Assembly (NCBI GenBank): GCA_964449165.1
Contig: CAYVAT010000012.1
Location: 5,667-69,666, forward strand
Length of the DNA: 64,000 nucleotides
Direction: 5' to 3'
Origin: CAYSCW01 sp964449165
Lineage (GTDB): Bacteria; Acidobacteriota; Aminicenantia; Aminicenantales; Aminicenantaceae
Positions 26,360 through 35,103 of this stretch are shown here, piece by piece; the stretch's first letter is position 1, and the number at the start of each line of letters is the position of its first letter. Both the position numbers and the translations under genes were made by a program. The notes under the pieces were generated by a model. The model was given only the letters and a program-made list of their open reading frames with translations. It searched no databases and was not told the DNA's origin.

Positions 26360-28498
26360 ATGTTAAGAAGAAACCAAATTACGGTGATTTTATTCATCAT
26401 CATCATATTCGCTCTGGTCTCAGTGGTTGCCAAATCAGACAGCAGAGTGGGAATTCTCTCCAAAAAATCACATGCCGAGAAACTCTGGGAGAGGTCCGGC
26501 CATGCCCAGGTTGATGCCGAAGCCTTTACTCATTGGGACGAAGAGGGAGAAATACCCACCTCCTGCGCCAAGTGCCACAGCACTCCCGGTTTTCAGGATT
26601 TTATCGCTACTGGCGCAGTGAATGCCCCGGCCCCTATCGGGACTACGGTGGAATGTGAAGCTTGCCATATAGATCCAGAGCAAGGAATTGTCCGTGACCA
26701 TACTTCTGTTGTCTTTCCTTCGGGTGTGGAGGTCGAAAACCTCGGCCCGGAAGCCCTCTGCATGGAGTGTCACCAAGGAAGAGCCTCCACCAGGAGCGTC
26801 GACGATGCCATCGCCAGGGCAGGTGTTGATGACGACTCAGTGAGCCCGTCTCTACGCTTTATCAATCTCCACTATTATGCGGCTGCAGCCAGCCAGTTCG
26901 GGACGGTTACCAAGGGAGGATACGAGTATTCCGGAAAATCCTACGATGCCCGTTTCTCCCATATAAAGGGATACAATGCCTGTATCACCTGTCATAACCC
27001 TCACTCTCTTGAAGTCAATCTCGAAGCCTGCAATACCTGTCACACCGGCATTAAAGACCCCAAGAATATCCGGTTCTACGGTTCCTTCGTGGATTATGAC
27101 GGTGATGGGAACATGGTGGAAGGTATTTTTTACGAGATCCAAACCTTAAAAGAAAAAATGTATAATACCATGCGAAGATATACACGGAATGTAACAGGCA
27201 TTCCTATCGCCTATGACCCCGATACTTATCCCTATTTCTTTATCGACACGAACGATAACGGCGTGGCAGATCCAAGCGAAGCGACTTCCTCCAATGCGTT
27301 CTCTTCCTTCACTCCTCGCCTGGTCAGGGCAACTTACAACCTACAGGTGGCCCAGAAAGATCCTAACGGGTATGCTCACGGAGGAAAATACATCATCGAG
27401 CTCCTCTACGATTCCATGGAGGATCTGAATTCAGCTCTCTCTAATCCCTTCTCCATGGCCGGGATGAACAGGGTCGACGAAGGACATTTCAACGGTTCGG
27501 CCGAGCCCTGGAGGCATTGGGACGAGGAAGGAGAAGTTTCCGGCTCCTGCGCCAAATGCCATAGTGCCGAAGGCCTCCCTTATTTTATTGAACACGGAGA
27601 AAATGTGGAGCAAGAAATCTCCAACGGCCTGCTCTGTACCACCTGCCACACTTCGCCCCCTAATGTCAGACAAACCAGTGCTGTCACTTTCCCCTCTGGA
27701 GCAAAGAAGGACCTGGGCGACAGCAGCAATATCTGTATGAACTGCCATCAGGGCCGGGCTTCGAGATTTTCTGTCGCGGAAGCTGTCAAACAGCCGGGTC
27801 CCTACAGCTTTATCAACATCCATTACTACCCCACAGCGGCTGTACTTTTCGGCTCCGAGGTGCACGGCGGATTCGAGTTTGAAGGTAAAATCTACAGGGG
27901 TAGAGAAAGATTCCCCAACCACAACGGTAAATTCGATACCTGCGTGAAATGCCACATGGGAACAAAGAGCGATAAAAAGCCCTACGATACCACAGGAAAG
28001 ATGCACAATGTCCAGTACCCCGATCCTGAAGATTGCGTCTACTGCCATGGGCAGGACATCTCCCAGCCAAATCCAGGTGCAGACCCGACTAAATTCGAGT
28101 TCAGCGGAATCCGACCTGCCTCCATCCCCGATTACGACGGAGACGGAAACATCTCAGAATCCATCCAGGACGAGATAAAAGGCCTGGAAGATGCCCTCTA
28201 TGACCAGATGAAGATATACTCTGCAAACATCCTGGGAGCGCCTGTTCTCTATGACCCCGATACCTATCCTTACTTCTTCAACGATCTCAACGAAAACGGC
28301 GAAGTTGATCCAGGTGAGAACATCTTCCCCAACGGGTTCAACTCCTTCAATGCAAGACTCCTGAAGGCAGCCTACAACCTTCATTTAAGCAAAAAGGAGC
28401 CCTGCGGTTACATCCATAATTCTCATTATGTGGGTCAGCTCCTGGTCGACTCCATAGAGCACCTACGCGGAGATATCAGCTCATATACATGGCGCTAG
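26360..28498 (+). CDS. Ten-haem cytochrome c with duplicated five-haem module
   Basis: The 712-residue protein has a signal (about 7-24) and two similar halves, about 58-370 and 386-712. Each starts with HWDEEGE and carries five CxxCH sites, including CAKCHS, a CMxCHQGRAS motif and a last CxxCHxG. Each half ends with calcium-type loops (DYDGDGN near 245 and 591, DTNDNGVADPSE near 296, DLNENGEVDPGE near 642). It follows the MtrA/MtrB pair in one operon and would be the outward-facing or terminal cytochrome, the place of MtrC/OmcA, though it is not recognisably homologous to them and has no lipobox. RBS GAGGAGGAGGAT. Confidence 0.88.
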   Translation: MLRRNQITVILFIIIIFALVSVVAKSDSRVGILSKKSHAEKLWERSGHAQVDAEAFTHWDEEGEIPTSCAKCHSTPGFQDFIATGAVNAPAPIGTTVECEACHIDPEQGIVRDHTSVVFPSGVEVENLGPEALCMECHQGRASTRSVDDAIARAGVDDDSVSPSLRFINLHYYAAAASQFGTVTKGGYEYSGKSYDARFSHIKGYNACITCHNPHSLEVNLEACNTCHTGIKDPKNIRFYGSFVDYDGDGNMVEGIFYEIQTLKEKMYNTMRRYTRNVTGIPIAYDPDTYPYFFIDTNDNGVADPSEATSSNAFSSFTPRLVRATYNLQVAQKDPNGYAHGGKYIIELLYDSMEDLNSALSNPFSMAGMNRVDEGHFNGSAEPWRHWDEEGEVSGSCAKCHSAEGLPYFIEHGENVEQEISNGLLCTTCHTSPPNVRQTSAVTFPSGAKKDLGDSSNICMNCHQGRASRFSVAEAVKQPGPYSFINIHYYPTAAVLFGSEVHGGFEFEGKIYRGRERFPNHNGKFDTCVKCHMGTKSDKKPYDTTGKMHNVQYPDPEDCVYCHGQDISQPNPGADPTKFEFSGIRPASIPDYDGDGNISESIQDEIKGLEDALYDQMKIYSANILGAPVLYDPDTYPYFFNDLNENGEVDPGENIFPNGFNSFNARLLKAAYNLHLSKKEPCGYIHNSHYVGQLLVDSIEHLRGDISSYTWR

Positions 28499-28503
28499 AA
28501 TCT

Positions 28504-28528
28504 CAAAAAGGCGAATCGCCCCTTTTTG
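28504..28528 (+). terminator. Probable terminator of the porin-cytochrome operon
   Basis: CAAAAAGGCG and CGCCCCTTTTTG flank a three-base loop a few bases after the operon stop, and the descending arm ends in five Ts. One C is unpaired. It lies immediately before repeat element B. Confidence 0.6.
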
Positions 28529-28529
28529 G

Positions 28530-28709
28530 AAGCATCTCAATTTTCGTGATGAGTGAAGATATTTCATCGAGTGAGGTAATGAGGCAGCGGTTCCTGTCCA
28601 TCCGAAGCCCATGGTGGCGGGTGGGAAGGTCTTGGCAAGGATGGAGAGGAACCGTTGCTACGACTGATTATATTCCTCATCATTAGTTATCACGGAAATG
28701 GTGATGCTT
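28530..28709. repeat. Dispersed palindromic element, copy B
   Basis: The outer arms AAGCATC (28530-28536) and GATGCTT (28703-28709), and TTTTCGTGAT against ATCACGGAAA, are inverted repeats. The inner stem CAGCGGTTCCTGTCCATCC (28585-28603) pairs with GGATGGAGAGGAACCGTTG (28639-28657). Compared with copies A and C the stem bases outside GGTTCC/GGAACC differ on both sides so that pairing is kept. The loop CGAAGCCCATGGTGGCGGGT is conserved. It lies between the conduit operon and resB. Confidence 0.8.
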
Positions 28710-28727
28710 ACCTCTTTTTTCCCTGGA

Positions 28728-28756
28728 TTGAAAAAAATCAACAAATTCTATATTAT
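28728..28756 (+). promoter_or_regulatory. Sigma-70-type promoter for resB-ccsA
   Basis: TTGAAA (28728-28733), a 17-base spacer and TATTAT (28751-28756) lie 36 bases upstream of the resB start. This gives resB-ccsA their own promoter after the terminator and element B. Confidence 0.5.
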
Positions 28757-28792
28757 TGCTAACTATTAAAAAAAAATCGTATTGATATTCTG

Positions 28793-30145
28793 ATGAAATC
28801 CTTGATCAAATTCTTCAGCTCCGTCAGACTGGCCATCGTCCTGTTGATCATCATCACCATCGCTTCCATAGTAGGGACTCTCATTCCCCAGCTCAGAAGT
28901 CCTGCCGAATATCTTGACCGCTACGGACAGTTGGCCAATCTCCTGATCAGGCTCGAGTTTACAAACCTCTATCATTCCTGGTGGTTTCTCGGCCTTCTGG
29001 TTCTCTTTTCTCTGAATATTCTGGTCTGTACTCTTACCCGCCTCTCTCCTAAACTGCGGAGGGTCTTCCGCCCCTCATTGGATTTCGAAAAGAAATCTCT
29101 CCTGGTGTTGAAAGTCAATGGGCGCCTCAAAAAAAACAGGAACCTGAACCAAAGCCGCGATGAGCTGGAGAAAGAATTAACATCCAGATATTACCGGATA
29201 AAGGAGAAAAAAAGGAATAATCAGGTTTATTTTTTAGCAAGAAAGAGGATGTTGGGTCTTTTCGGACCGGACATCGTCCATCTCGGCCTTCTGATTATCC
29301 TTTTGGGAGGAATCATCAGCGGTATTGGTGGTTTCAGAGCCAACCTCCAGATCTCCGAAGGACAAATACTCCCCATTCCAAGGGCAGATTTCGACCTACG
29401 GCTGGATGAATTCAAGACAGAATACTATCCCAGCGGCGCTGTCAAAGACTGGAAAAGCACCCTCACCGTTATCGAAGAGGGTAAACAAATTCTGACCAGA
29501 ATCATCGAGGTTAACCATCCTCTCTCCTATAAAGGATATGTCTTTTACCAGAGCAGCTTCGGGTGGGACTGGAAGAATCCAACTCTCGAGATCTGGGCAA
29601 AAAAGAATTCAGATCCAGCGTTCGCAAAAAAAATCGAGCTTAAAATCGGGGAAAAAGCCAGATTGAACGATGATGGCCTTGAAATTTCAGCCCTCCATTT
29701 CGTCCCAGATTTCGTCATCACCGAGAATAACCAAATCGCAACACGGTCTCTCGAGCCCAATAACCCTGCGGCATTTATCGAAGGCTGGCAGGGAGAGGAG
29801 AAAATCTTCTCGGGATGGATATTTGCAAAATTTCCAGATGTTAACCGAATCCATTCCAGCAGGGAAACCGACCTAAAACTGGAGCTTAAGGATTTCAAAG
29901 GCAATCAATATTCAGGAATCCAGGCGTCAAAAGATCCAGGCGTTAATTTCATCTGGGTAGGATGTTCTATCCTCATGCTCGGGCTTTTCGTGGCCTTTTA
30001 TTGGCCTGCCAAAGAGATCAAGGTTATTCTGGAAGAAAGCCTGGGGAGAACCGAACTTATTGCAGGCGGATTAGCTCCTAAGAACAGGGAAGCTTTCATA
30101 TCTGAATTCAACTCATTCATGACAACCTTAGGGAGATCAAAATGA
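28793..30145 (+). CDS. resB: Cytochrome c biogenesis protein ResB (system II)
   Basis: The 450-residue protein has the ResB layout: a first helix SVRLAIVLLIIITIASIVGT (near 10-29), a second at about 60-80, a third at about 158-180 (HLGLLIILLGGIISGIGGFR), a large periplasmic domain, and a final helix near 390-405. With CcsA it forms the system II haem lyase that attaches haem to CxxCH motifs outside the inner membrane. Its gene overlaps ccsA by 4 bp (ATGA). Its place among the multihaem cytochrome genes is functionally coherent. Confidence 0.93.
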   Translation: MKSLIKFFSSVRLAIVLLIIITIASIVGTLIPQLRSPAEYLDRYGQLANLLIRLEFTNLYHSWWFLGLLVLFSLNILVCTLTRLSPKLRRVFRPSLDFEKKSLLVLKVNGRLKKNRNLNQSRDELEKELTSRYYRIKEKKRNNQVYFLARKRMLGLFGPDIVHLGLLIILLGGIISGIGGFRANLQISEGQILPIPRADFDLRLDEFKTEYYPSGAVKDWKSTLTVIEEGKQILTRIIEVNHPLSYKGYVFYQSSFGWDWKNPTLEIWAKKNSDPAFAKKIELKIGEKARLNDDGLEISALHFVPDFVITENNQIATRSLEPNNPAAFIEGWQGEEKIFSGWIFAKFPDVNRIHSSRETDLKLELKDFKGNQYSGIQASKDPGVNFIWVGCSILMLGLFVAFYWPAKEIKVILEESLGRTELIAGGLAPKNREAFISEFNSFMTTLGRSK

Positions 30146-30960
30146 TTGAATCCACACTCTTTCTCATCACTTTCATCCTCTATATCTTGGCCGCCCTCTT
30201 CTACCTCGGCTTTCTCTTCTCCAAAAGAGAAGGCACAGCCAAAACGGGCCTGAGTATTGCTTCTGTGGGATTCATCATTCATACTTTGGCCCTCGTCTTA
30301 AGAACTTTCGAAAGCGGTCATGCCCCTTTTACCAACATGTATGAGTCTCTTTCTTTTCTCGCCTGGTCCTCTGTACTTGCTTATGTATTCATCGAGTTCA
30401 AGTACAAGGTTCGAAAAGCAGGAGCCTACGTCATGCTGATCGTGGTGGCGGTCATGGCTCTTGCCTCCTCGCCGTTGATGCCCAAGGAAGCCGCACCGCT
30501 TGTTCCTGCTCTCCAGAGTTACTGGCTGTGGCTTCATGTTTCGGTTACCCTGCTCGGAGAGGCCTTTTTTGCGGTGGCCTTTATCACCAGCATCATGTAT
30601 CTTGTGGCTGACTCGCGGGAGAAAGAGGGAAAAACCAAAAAATCCAGCCTTACTTCAGAAAGGCTTGATTCCATCAGTTACAGATGTGTGGCTGTCGGGT
30701 TTCCCCTCTTTACCCTTGGAGGAATTGTCTTTGGCATGGTCTGGGCCTATAAAGCCTGGGGAAGTTACTGGAGCTGGGATCCCAAGGAAACCTGGAGCCT
30801 GATCACCTGGTTTGTCTTTGCCCTCTATCTCCATACCCGTATCGTGATGGGATGGAAAGGCCGCCGATCAGCATCCGTTGCCATTATCGGGTTCGTGGCA
30901 GCCATGTTCACCTATTTCGGCGTTAACTACCTGATCATAGGCTTGCATAGCTACGTATAG
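30142..30960 (+). CDS. ccsA: Cytochrome c biogenesis protein CcsA/ResC (system II)
   Basis: The 272-residue integral membrane protein has about eight helices and the Trp-rich haem-handling WWD-type motif WGSYWSWDPKETWSLITWF near 213-231. External His residues that hold haem appear in FESGHAPFTNMYES (near 55), WLWLHVSVTL (near 132) and GLHSYV at the C-terminus. It exports haem and ligates it to apocytochromes with ResB. The partial repeat element D begins at its stop codon. Confidence 0.94.
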   Translation: MIESTLFLITFILYILAALFYLGFLFSKREGTAKTGLSIASVGFIIHTLALVLRTFESGHAPFTNMYESLSFLAWSSVLAYVFIEFKYKVRKAGAYVMLIVVAVMALASSPLMPKEAAPLVPALQSYWLWLHVSVTLLGEAFFAVAFITSIMYLVADSREKEGKTKKSSLTSERLDSISYRCVAVGFPLFTLGGIVFGMVWAYKAWGSYWSWDPKETWSLITWFVFALYLHTRIVMGWKGRRSASVAIIGFVAAMFTYFGVNYLIIGLHSYV

Positions 30961-31046
30961 GGTCTTAGCAAGGATGGGGCAGGAATCAGCGCCTCATCAC
31001 TTAACTAGATGAAATATCTTTGCTCATAACGGAAATAAGGATGCTT
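30959..31046. repeat. Dispersed palindromic element, right-half copy D
   Basis: Starting at the ccsA stop, AGGGTCTTAGCAAGGATGG matches the right half of the conserved core, and CATAACGGAAAT followed by GATGCTTAC matches the outer right arm of copy B. The left half, with the loop and stem partner, is absent. It fills most of the gap before the next cytochrome gene. Confidence 0.6.
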
Positions 31047-31064
31047 ACATCTCAGGAAAAAATA

Positions 31065-31093
31065 TTGACAACCTTCATGCTATCAAATAACAT
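31065..31093 (+). promoter_or_regulatory. Sigma-70-type promoter for the four-haem cytochrome gene
   Basis: TTGACA (31065-31070), a 17-base spacer and TAACAT (31088-31093) lie 27 bases before the start at 31120; AAAGGAGGAAACG is the ribosome-binding site. Confidence 0.6.
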
Positions 31094-31119
31094 ACGTTCT
31101 GAAAGGAAAGGAGGAAACG

Positions 31120-31644
31120 ATGAAGAAGTGGCTTCTCATTTTGATAATCCTAGTATCTCTCATACTCATCATTACCCTTTTCAGCCAGGAATTCACCTAC
31201 GTAGGTGCTAGCAAGTGTAAAATCTGTCATAAGACGGAAAAACAGGGGAAGCAGTACCCCATCTGGGAAGAGAGCAAGCATTCCCAATCCTTTCAAGCAT
31301 TGAGCACAGACAAGGCTCAGGAAATCGCCCAAAGCAGTGGAGTAGAAAACCCACCCGAGAGTCCAGAATGTTTGAAGTGCCACGGTCCGCTTTTTGAGAA
31401 AGCCCCTGAGCTCAAGGAAGAAGGAGTCGCCTGCGAGGTCTGCCATGGACCGGGAAGCGCCTATAAGAAATTAAGTATTATGAAGGACAAGGAGCAGGCA
31501 GTCCAGAACGGGCTTGTGCTCTATGGATCTCAAGAGGCCATCAAAAGCTATTGCTTATCCTGCCACGAAATGGCCCATAACAAACCTTTCGATTTTACAA
31601 CAGCCTGGGATAAGATCAAGCACCCGAGGCCAGAAGAAAAATAG
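31120..31644 (+). CDS. Four-haem cytochrome c, c554-like
   Basis: The 174-residue product has an N-terminal signal or anchor (about 3-22) and four haem sites: CKICH, CLKCH, CEVCH and CLSCH. YVGASKCKICHKTEKQG and SKHSQSF are typical of cytochrome c554/NrfB-like folds, where the motif HxxSF supplies a distal ligand. It is probably a periplasmic or membrane-tethered electron shuttle between the inner-membrane donors and the outer-membrane conduit; this is inferred from location. It has its own promoter. A short hairpin (AGGCgattaGCCT, 31643-31655) follows at the stop. Confidence 0.88.
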   Translation: MKKWLLILIILVSLILIITLFSQEFTYVGASKCKICHKTEKQGKQYPIWEESKHSQSFQALSTDKAQEIAQSSGVENPPESPECLKCHGPLFEKAPELKEEGVACEVCHGPGSAYKKLSIMKDKEQAVQNGLVLYGSQEAIKSYCLSCHEMAHNKPFDFTTAWDKIKHPRPEEK

Positions 31645-31850
31645 GCGATTAGCCTTCTTAACACTATAAATTCAACGCATAAACAATAACTGAAGAGGAG
31701 CAGATCTCTTCCATTTACAAGGGGACAGTAAAATTCCATTCTCGGCCACTGTGGTTTCAGCCGCCAGAATACTCTTTATGGGAACATTTCCGTATCCATT
31801 TTCGTAGATAGATAAAAAGGACGAAACAAGACTCCAGAGAGGAGAGTATT

Positions 31851-32864
31851 ATGACGAAAAAACCACTTTATGTTTTGATGTTTTCTTCTTTAATCTTTTT
31901 CGCAGGTTTAGGAACGGTTGCCGCTAAAGAAATCAACAAAGACTTTCACCAGAGTTTTAACGTCAAGAGAGGGGATTCGCTTCGTCTCCGGTTCGGTGAC
32001 GGCAATGTACAGCTTATACCATGGGAGAAAGATATCATCGATGTGAAGGTGCGATACTGGGCAGATATAGATGTTGTCGGAATCAGATTAGGCAGAAAGC
32101 ATGACTTTGATGTGGAATTCAGCCAGACTGCAAATAGCGTTTATGTCACCGGAAAGGAAGTGAGCGGCGCAACCATCGGGTTTCAAAACGAGAGGGTACA
32201 TGAATATGTCTATGAAATACACGCTCCGAATTATATTACATTGGACCTGAATGGAGATGATGGGAACGTGGACATTGAGAACTGGGCAGCCGAGATAGAG
32301 TGCCGCATTGATGATGGAGATATCCACTTGAGAAATATCGTCGGGGGGGAAACCTCAATCTGGGGAGAGGATGGAGATGTCAGAATCGACGACCTCAGTG
32401 GAGACCTGACCATCGAATTGGATGACGGAGATGTTAAACTCACTGGGTGTTATATGGGGCGTTGCCGGGTAGAAGGCGAAGATGGGGAAATCACGATCAG
32501 TCAGTCGAAAGGATCTTTTGACCTCAATGTGGATGATGGAGATATTGTCATGGAAAAAATAGATGCGAAAGGATTGAATATAAGCACAGAAGACGGAGAT
32601 GTAGAGGTCGATCTTTTAGCCGCCGATGCACTGGATGCTGACATCAAGACAGACGATGGAGATATCAATATTGACCTCGAAGAAGGATTTTCGGTGTCTT
32701 TTTATGTCTCTGCCGATGACACAGATTCTATCCGGATAGATCTCGATAATGTAGAAGGCTATAAGGAAGACCATCATATCAAGTCCGGTAGTATAAACGG
32801 TGGGAAAGGGCGGTTGAAAATCCGGACTGCCGATGGAAATGTCACGATCAGAGAGAAATCGTGA
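31851..32864 (+). CDS. Exported DUF4097-type beta-repeat protein
   Basis: The 337-residue protein has a signal peptide (about 5-25). From about residue 135 on it consists of short beta repeats centred on DGD/DDGN turns (DDGNVDIEN, DDGDIHLRN, EDGDVRIDD, DDGDVKLTG, EDGEITISQ, DDGDIVMEK, EDGDVEVDL, DDGDINIDL), spaced by 18-22 residues. This is the pattern of the DUF4097 putative adhesin/scaffold fold, a right-handed beta-helix. No function is established. The acidic turns may bind calcium. RBS AGAGAGGAGAGTATT. The gap 31645-31850 shows no gene. Confidence 0.78.
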   Translation: MTKKPLYVLMFSSLIFFAGLGTVAAKEINKDFHQSFNVKRGDSLRLRFGDGNVQLIPWEKDIIDVKVRYWADIDVVGIRLGRKHDFDVEFSQTANSVYVTGKEVSGATIGFQNERVHEYVYEIHAPNYITLDLNGDDGNVDIENWAAEIECRIDDGDIHLRNIVGGETSIWGEDGDVRIDDLSGDLTIELDDGDVKLTGCYMGRCRVEGEDGEITISQSKGSFDLNVDDGDIVMEKIDAKGLNISTEDGDVEVDLLAADALDADIKTDDGDINIDLEEGFSVSFYVSADDTDSIRIDLDNVEGYKEDHHIKSGSINGGKGRLKIRTADGNVTIREKS

Positions 32865-32878
32865 ATTGTGCCTCCCGC

Positions 32879-32906
32879 CTGACCGGTTGGATAATATTTC
32901 GGTCAG
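32879..32906. terminator. Hairpin between convergent genes
   Basis: CTGACCG (32879-32885) and CGGTCAG (32900-32906) form a seven-pair stem between the DUF4097 gene and the convergent CbcL-like gene. There is no clean T-run on either side, so termination is only possible. Confidence 0.35.
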
Positions 32907-32959
32907 AATTTATTCTGAATTGAAGCTCTCTCATGGATGCAGAGAAGGGAGTTTATTCT

Positions 32960-34888
32960 CTATATTTCCCTGATTTCCTCTGGGCTCGCCTCAGGATGTT
33001 CGTGTTCGAACATATCGCGGGGCATCTTTCCTGTCAGCCATGACGGGTTCATGGGATAAACTTTGGGATTAAAGACCGTGGACCAGAGATGCCAGATAGC
33101 AATGGCCAGGGTGGCCAAAATAGCTTCATAATAATGGACGACCAGGGCCACATCCAAAACACCTTTAGGGAGAAACTGCACAAAATAATTGTCGAACCAG
33201 AGAAGGATCCCCGTAATGATCATGACTACGGTTCCCCAGATAAGGGCCCAGTATTCGGCTTTCTCGATGTAGCTGAATTGCTTGAAAGCGGGTGTTTTCT
33301 TGGATAAACCCAGGTTGAATAGGATACGCTGGATGAAATCCCTGAAATCATAAAATTTCGGCATCATATCCTTGAGGAAGGTTCTTCCTCTGCGCGTAAA
33401 AATATAGAAAAAATGCCAGATGGTGACAAAGATCAGAACCACGGCAGCCACTCTGTGAATCACTCCCCTTAACTCAAAGCCATGTCTCCAGCCAAAAAAG
33501 AGTTTGGTGAGCCAGGACTGATCGAACCGAAGAGCAAATCCGGTAATCACCAGTACAATAAAACTCACGGTGAGCAAGGTGTGCTGCCAGAGTTCTCCTG
33601 TCCGCATCCTCCTCACCTGCGGCTTTTTGGTTACCAGGATAATCTGCCTTATCAGGTCGATGATCCAATGGATAGCCATCAGGCCAATAATGACAATAAT
33701 GGCTATGATATAGATGTTCTTGACGATTTCGGCGGCCTTGGTCTGCAGTCCTTTTCCTCCTATTCCATGAATGGGAGTGGATGCCAAAGCTGCCGATATC
33801 CCCGGATGGCATTCCCCACATGTTTTCTGAAGATTAGCAGGATAAATCGAGGATTTCGGATCAGTGCTGGGAAGAATCTTGTGTTCTCCATGACAGGACG
33901 CACAATTGGCCACATAGGTATCTCCCGCTTTGGTTTTCAGGCCGTGATAACTATCGATAAAGGATGTCAAACGGCCTGTGGGCAGGCCATATTTTTCTGT
34001 AAGAGTGATAGATTCATGGCAGGGCGAACAGGTTGCCTCCGCCACCCTGACCTTTGACACAGGAGAGCGTGGATCACTTGGAGAAATGATGCCATGTTCT
34101 CCATGGCAGGTAGTACAGACCGGGGCATCTGTCTCTCCTCTGGCCACCATTTGGCCATGAATCCCCTCCCAAAAATCTTTCTCTATCCTTTCATGACACT
34201 TCCCACAGGTCTTTGGGATATTGAAATGATTGATAGTGGATTCCGGGTCTCCGGGAGACAATATCTTATGGGCTGTGCCACCGGTGGAATGACAGTCGTT
34301 GCAGGTGGCGGCAACGCCGATCCCTCCTTTTACCGCCTTTCCGTGGACACTGTTTTCATAGACCTGGATAGGATGTTCAATCAAAATCTGGTACTTTTTG
34401 ATAAGATTTATGTTTTCATGACATTTTCCACAAGTCTGAGGAAGATTGGCCGGGTTTGTTTTGGACAATTTCACCGATGAGGGAAGCACATCATGGTCCC
34501 CATGGCAATCTGCGCAGGTGGGAATATCCCTGCACTCTTCCGCACTCATCCTTCCATGGAACCCATACTCTTCTTTGGCTTCCTGATGGCAGGACCCGCA
34601 CCCATCGCACGCCACAGAAAAACCCGGTTTTTCCTTATGGGGAATGGTGCCTTTGTCAATATGGCAATCGAGACAGGCAAGTCCCTCATGGATGGAATGG
34701 GATAAATCCTCTTCGATGAGAGTATCGTGCTTCCCCATTTCATGGCAGTCGAGGCAGGCTGAACTGTCTATCTTTTCGTATTCCTCCTCTTTTTCCTGGG
34801 TGAGAGCAAAGGAAATCAGGATGAGACTGACCAAAATCACAAAAATAACCTTGAAGGATTTAAGCCCTTTTCCAGAAAATAAGTCCAT
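32960..34888 (-). CDS. Eleven-haem cytochrome c fused to a cytochrome b domain (CbcL-like)
   Basis: The 642-residue protein has a signal anchor (about 10-30), eleven CxxCH sites up to about residue 375, and then a membrane part of about five helices (400-630). The latter has His residues in helices (MAIHWIIDL, GELWQHTLL, HRVAAVVLIFVTIWHFFYIF, VVHYYEAILATLAIAIWHLW) as in dihaem FdnI/HydC-type cytochrome b. The architecture is that of CbcL, the Geobacter inner-membrane quinol oxidase that feeds low-potential extracellular respiration. The start at 34888 (CAGGAGAAGGAGG) is preferred over in-frame Met codons at 34957 and 34918, because it begins at the signal. It is probably the quinol-side entry to the conduit. 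Confidence 0.88.
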   Translation of the reverse strand: MDLFSGKGLKSFKVIFVILVSLILISFALTQEKEEEYEKIDSSACLDCHEMGKHDTLIEEDLSHSIHEGLACLDCHIDKGTIPHKEKPGFSVACDGCGSCHQEAKEEYGFHGRMSAEECRDIPTCADCHGDHDVLPSSVKLSKTNPANLPQTCGKCHENINLIKKYQILIEHPIQVYENSVHGKAVKGGIGVAATCNDCHSTGGTAHKILSPGDPESTINHFNIPKTCGKCHERIEKDFWEGIHGQMVARGETDAPVCTTCHGEHGIISPSDPRSPVSKVRVAEATCSPCHESITLTEKYGLPTGRLTSFIDSYHGLKTKAGDTYVANCASCHGEHKILPSTDPKSSIYPANLQKTCGECHPGISAALASTPIHGIGGKGLQTKAAEIVKNIYIIAIIVIIGLMAIHWIIDLIRQIILVTKKPQVRRMRTGELWQHTLLTVSFIVLVITGFALRFDQSWLTKLFFGWRHGFELRGVIHRVAAVVLIFVTIWHFFYIFTRRGRTFLKDMMPKFYDFRDFIQRILFNLGLSKKTPAFKQFSYIEKAEYWALIWGTVVMIITGILLWFDNYFVQFLPKGVLDVALVVHYYEAILATLAIAIWHLWSTVFNPKVYPMNPSWLTGKMPRDMFEHEHPEASPEEIREI

Positions 34889-35103
34889 CCTCCTTCTCCT
34901 GTTTAAGTCCGGAAGCATCCTGTGTATTATAGCCTCATCCCCATCAATACTCAACAATTTCTCTAAATTTTATCGTATCTGTTAAGAATTAAAGGAAGCA
35001 CCTTTTTTTTCTTTGGATTAAGCTTTCGCCCTCAACATATAGATGGATAAAATTTCTGTTACAGGCTTCCATTCACGATGAAACCCGACCACAGTCACAT
35101 ATA

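Noticed and set aside
34978..34995. CTGTTAAGAATTAAAGG as an end of the insertion remnant seen at 22509
   Set aside because: The match is a mix of both ends, short and in AT-rich sequence, with no partner end close by.
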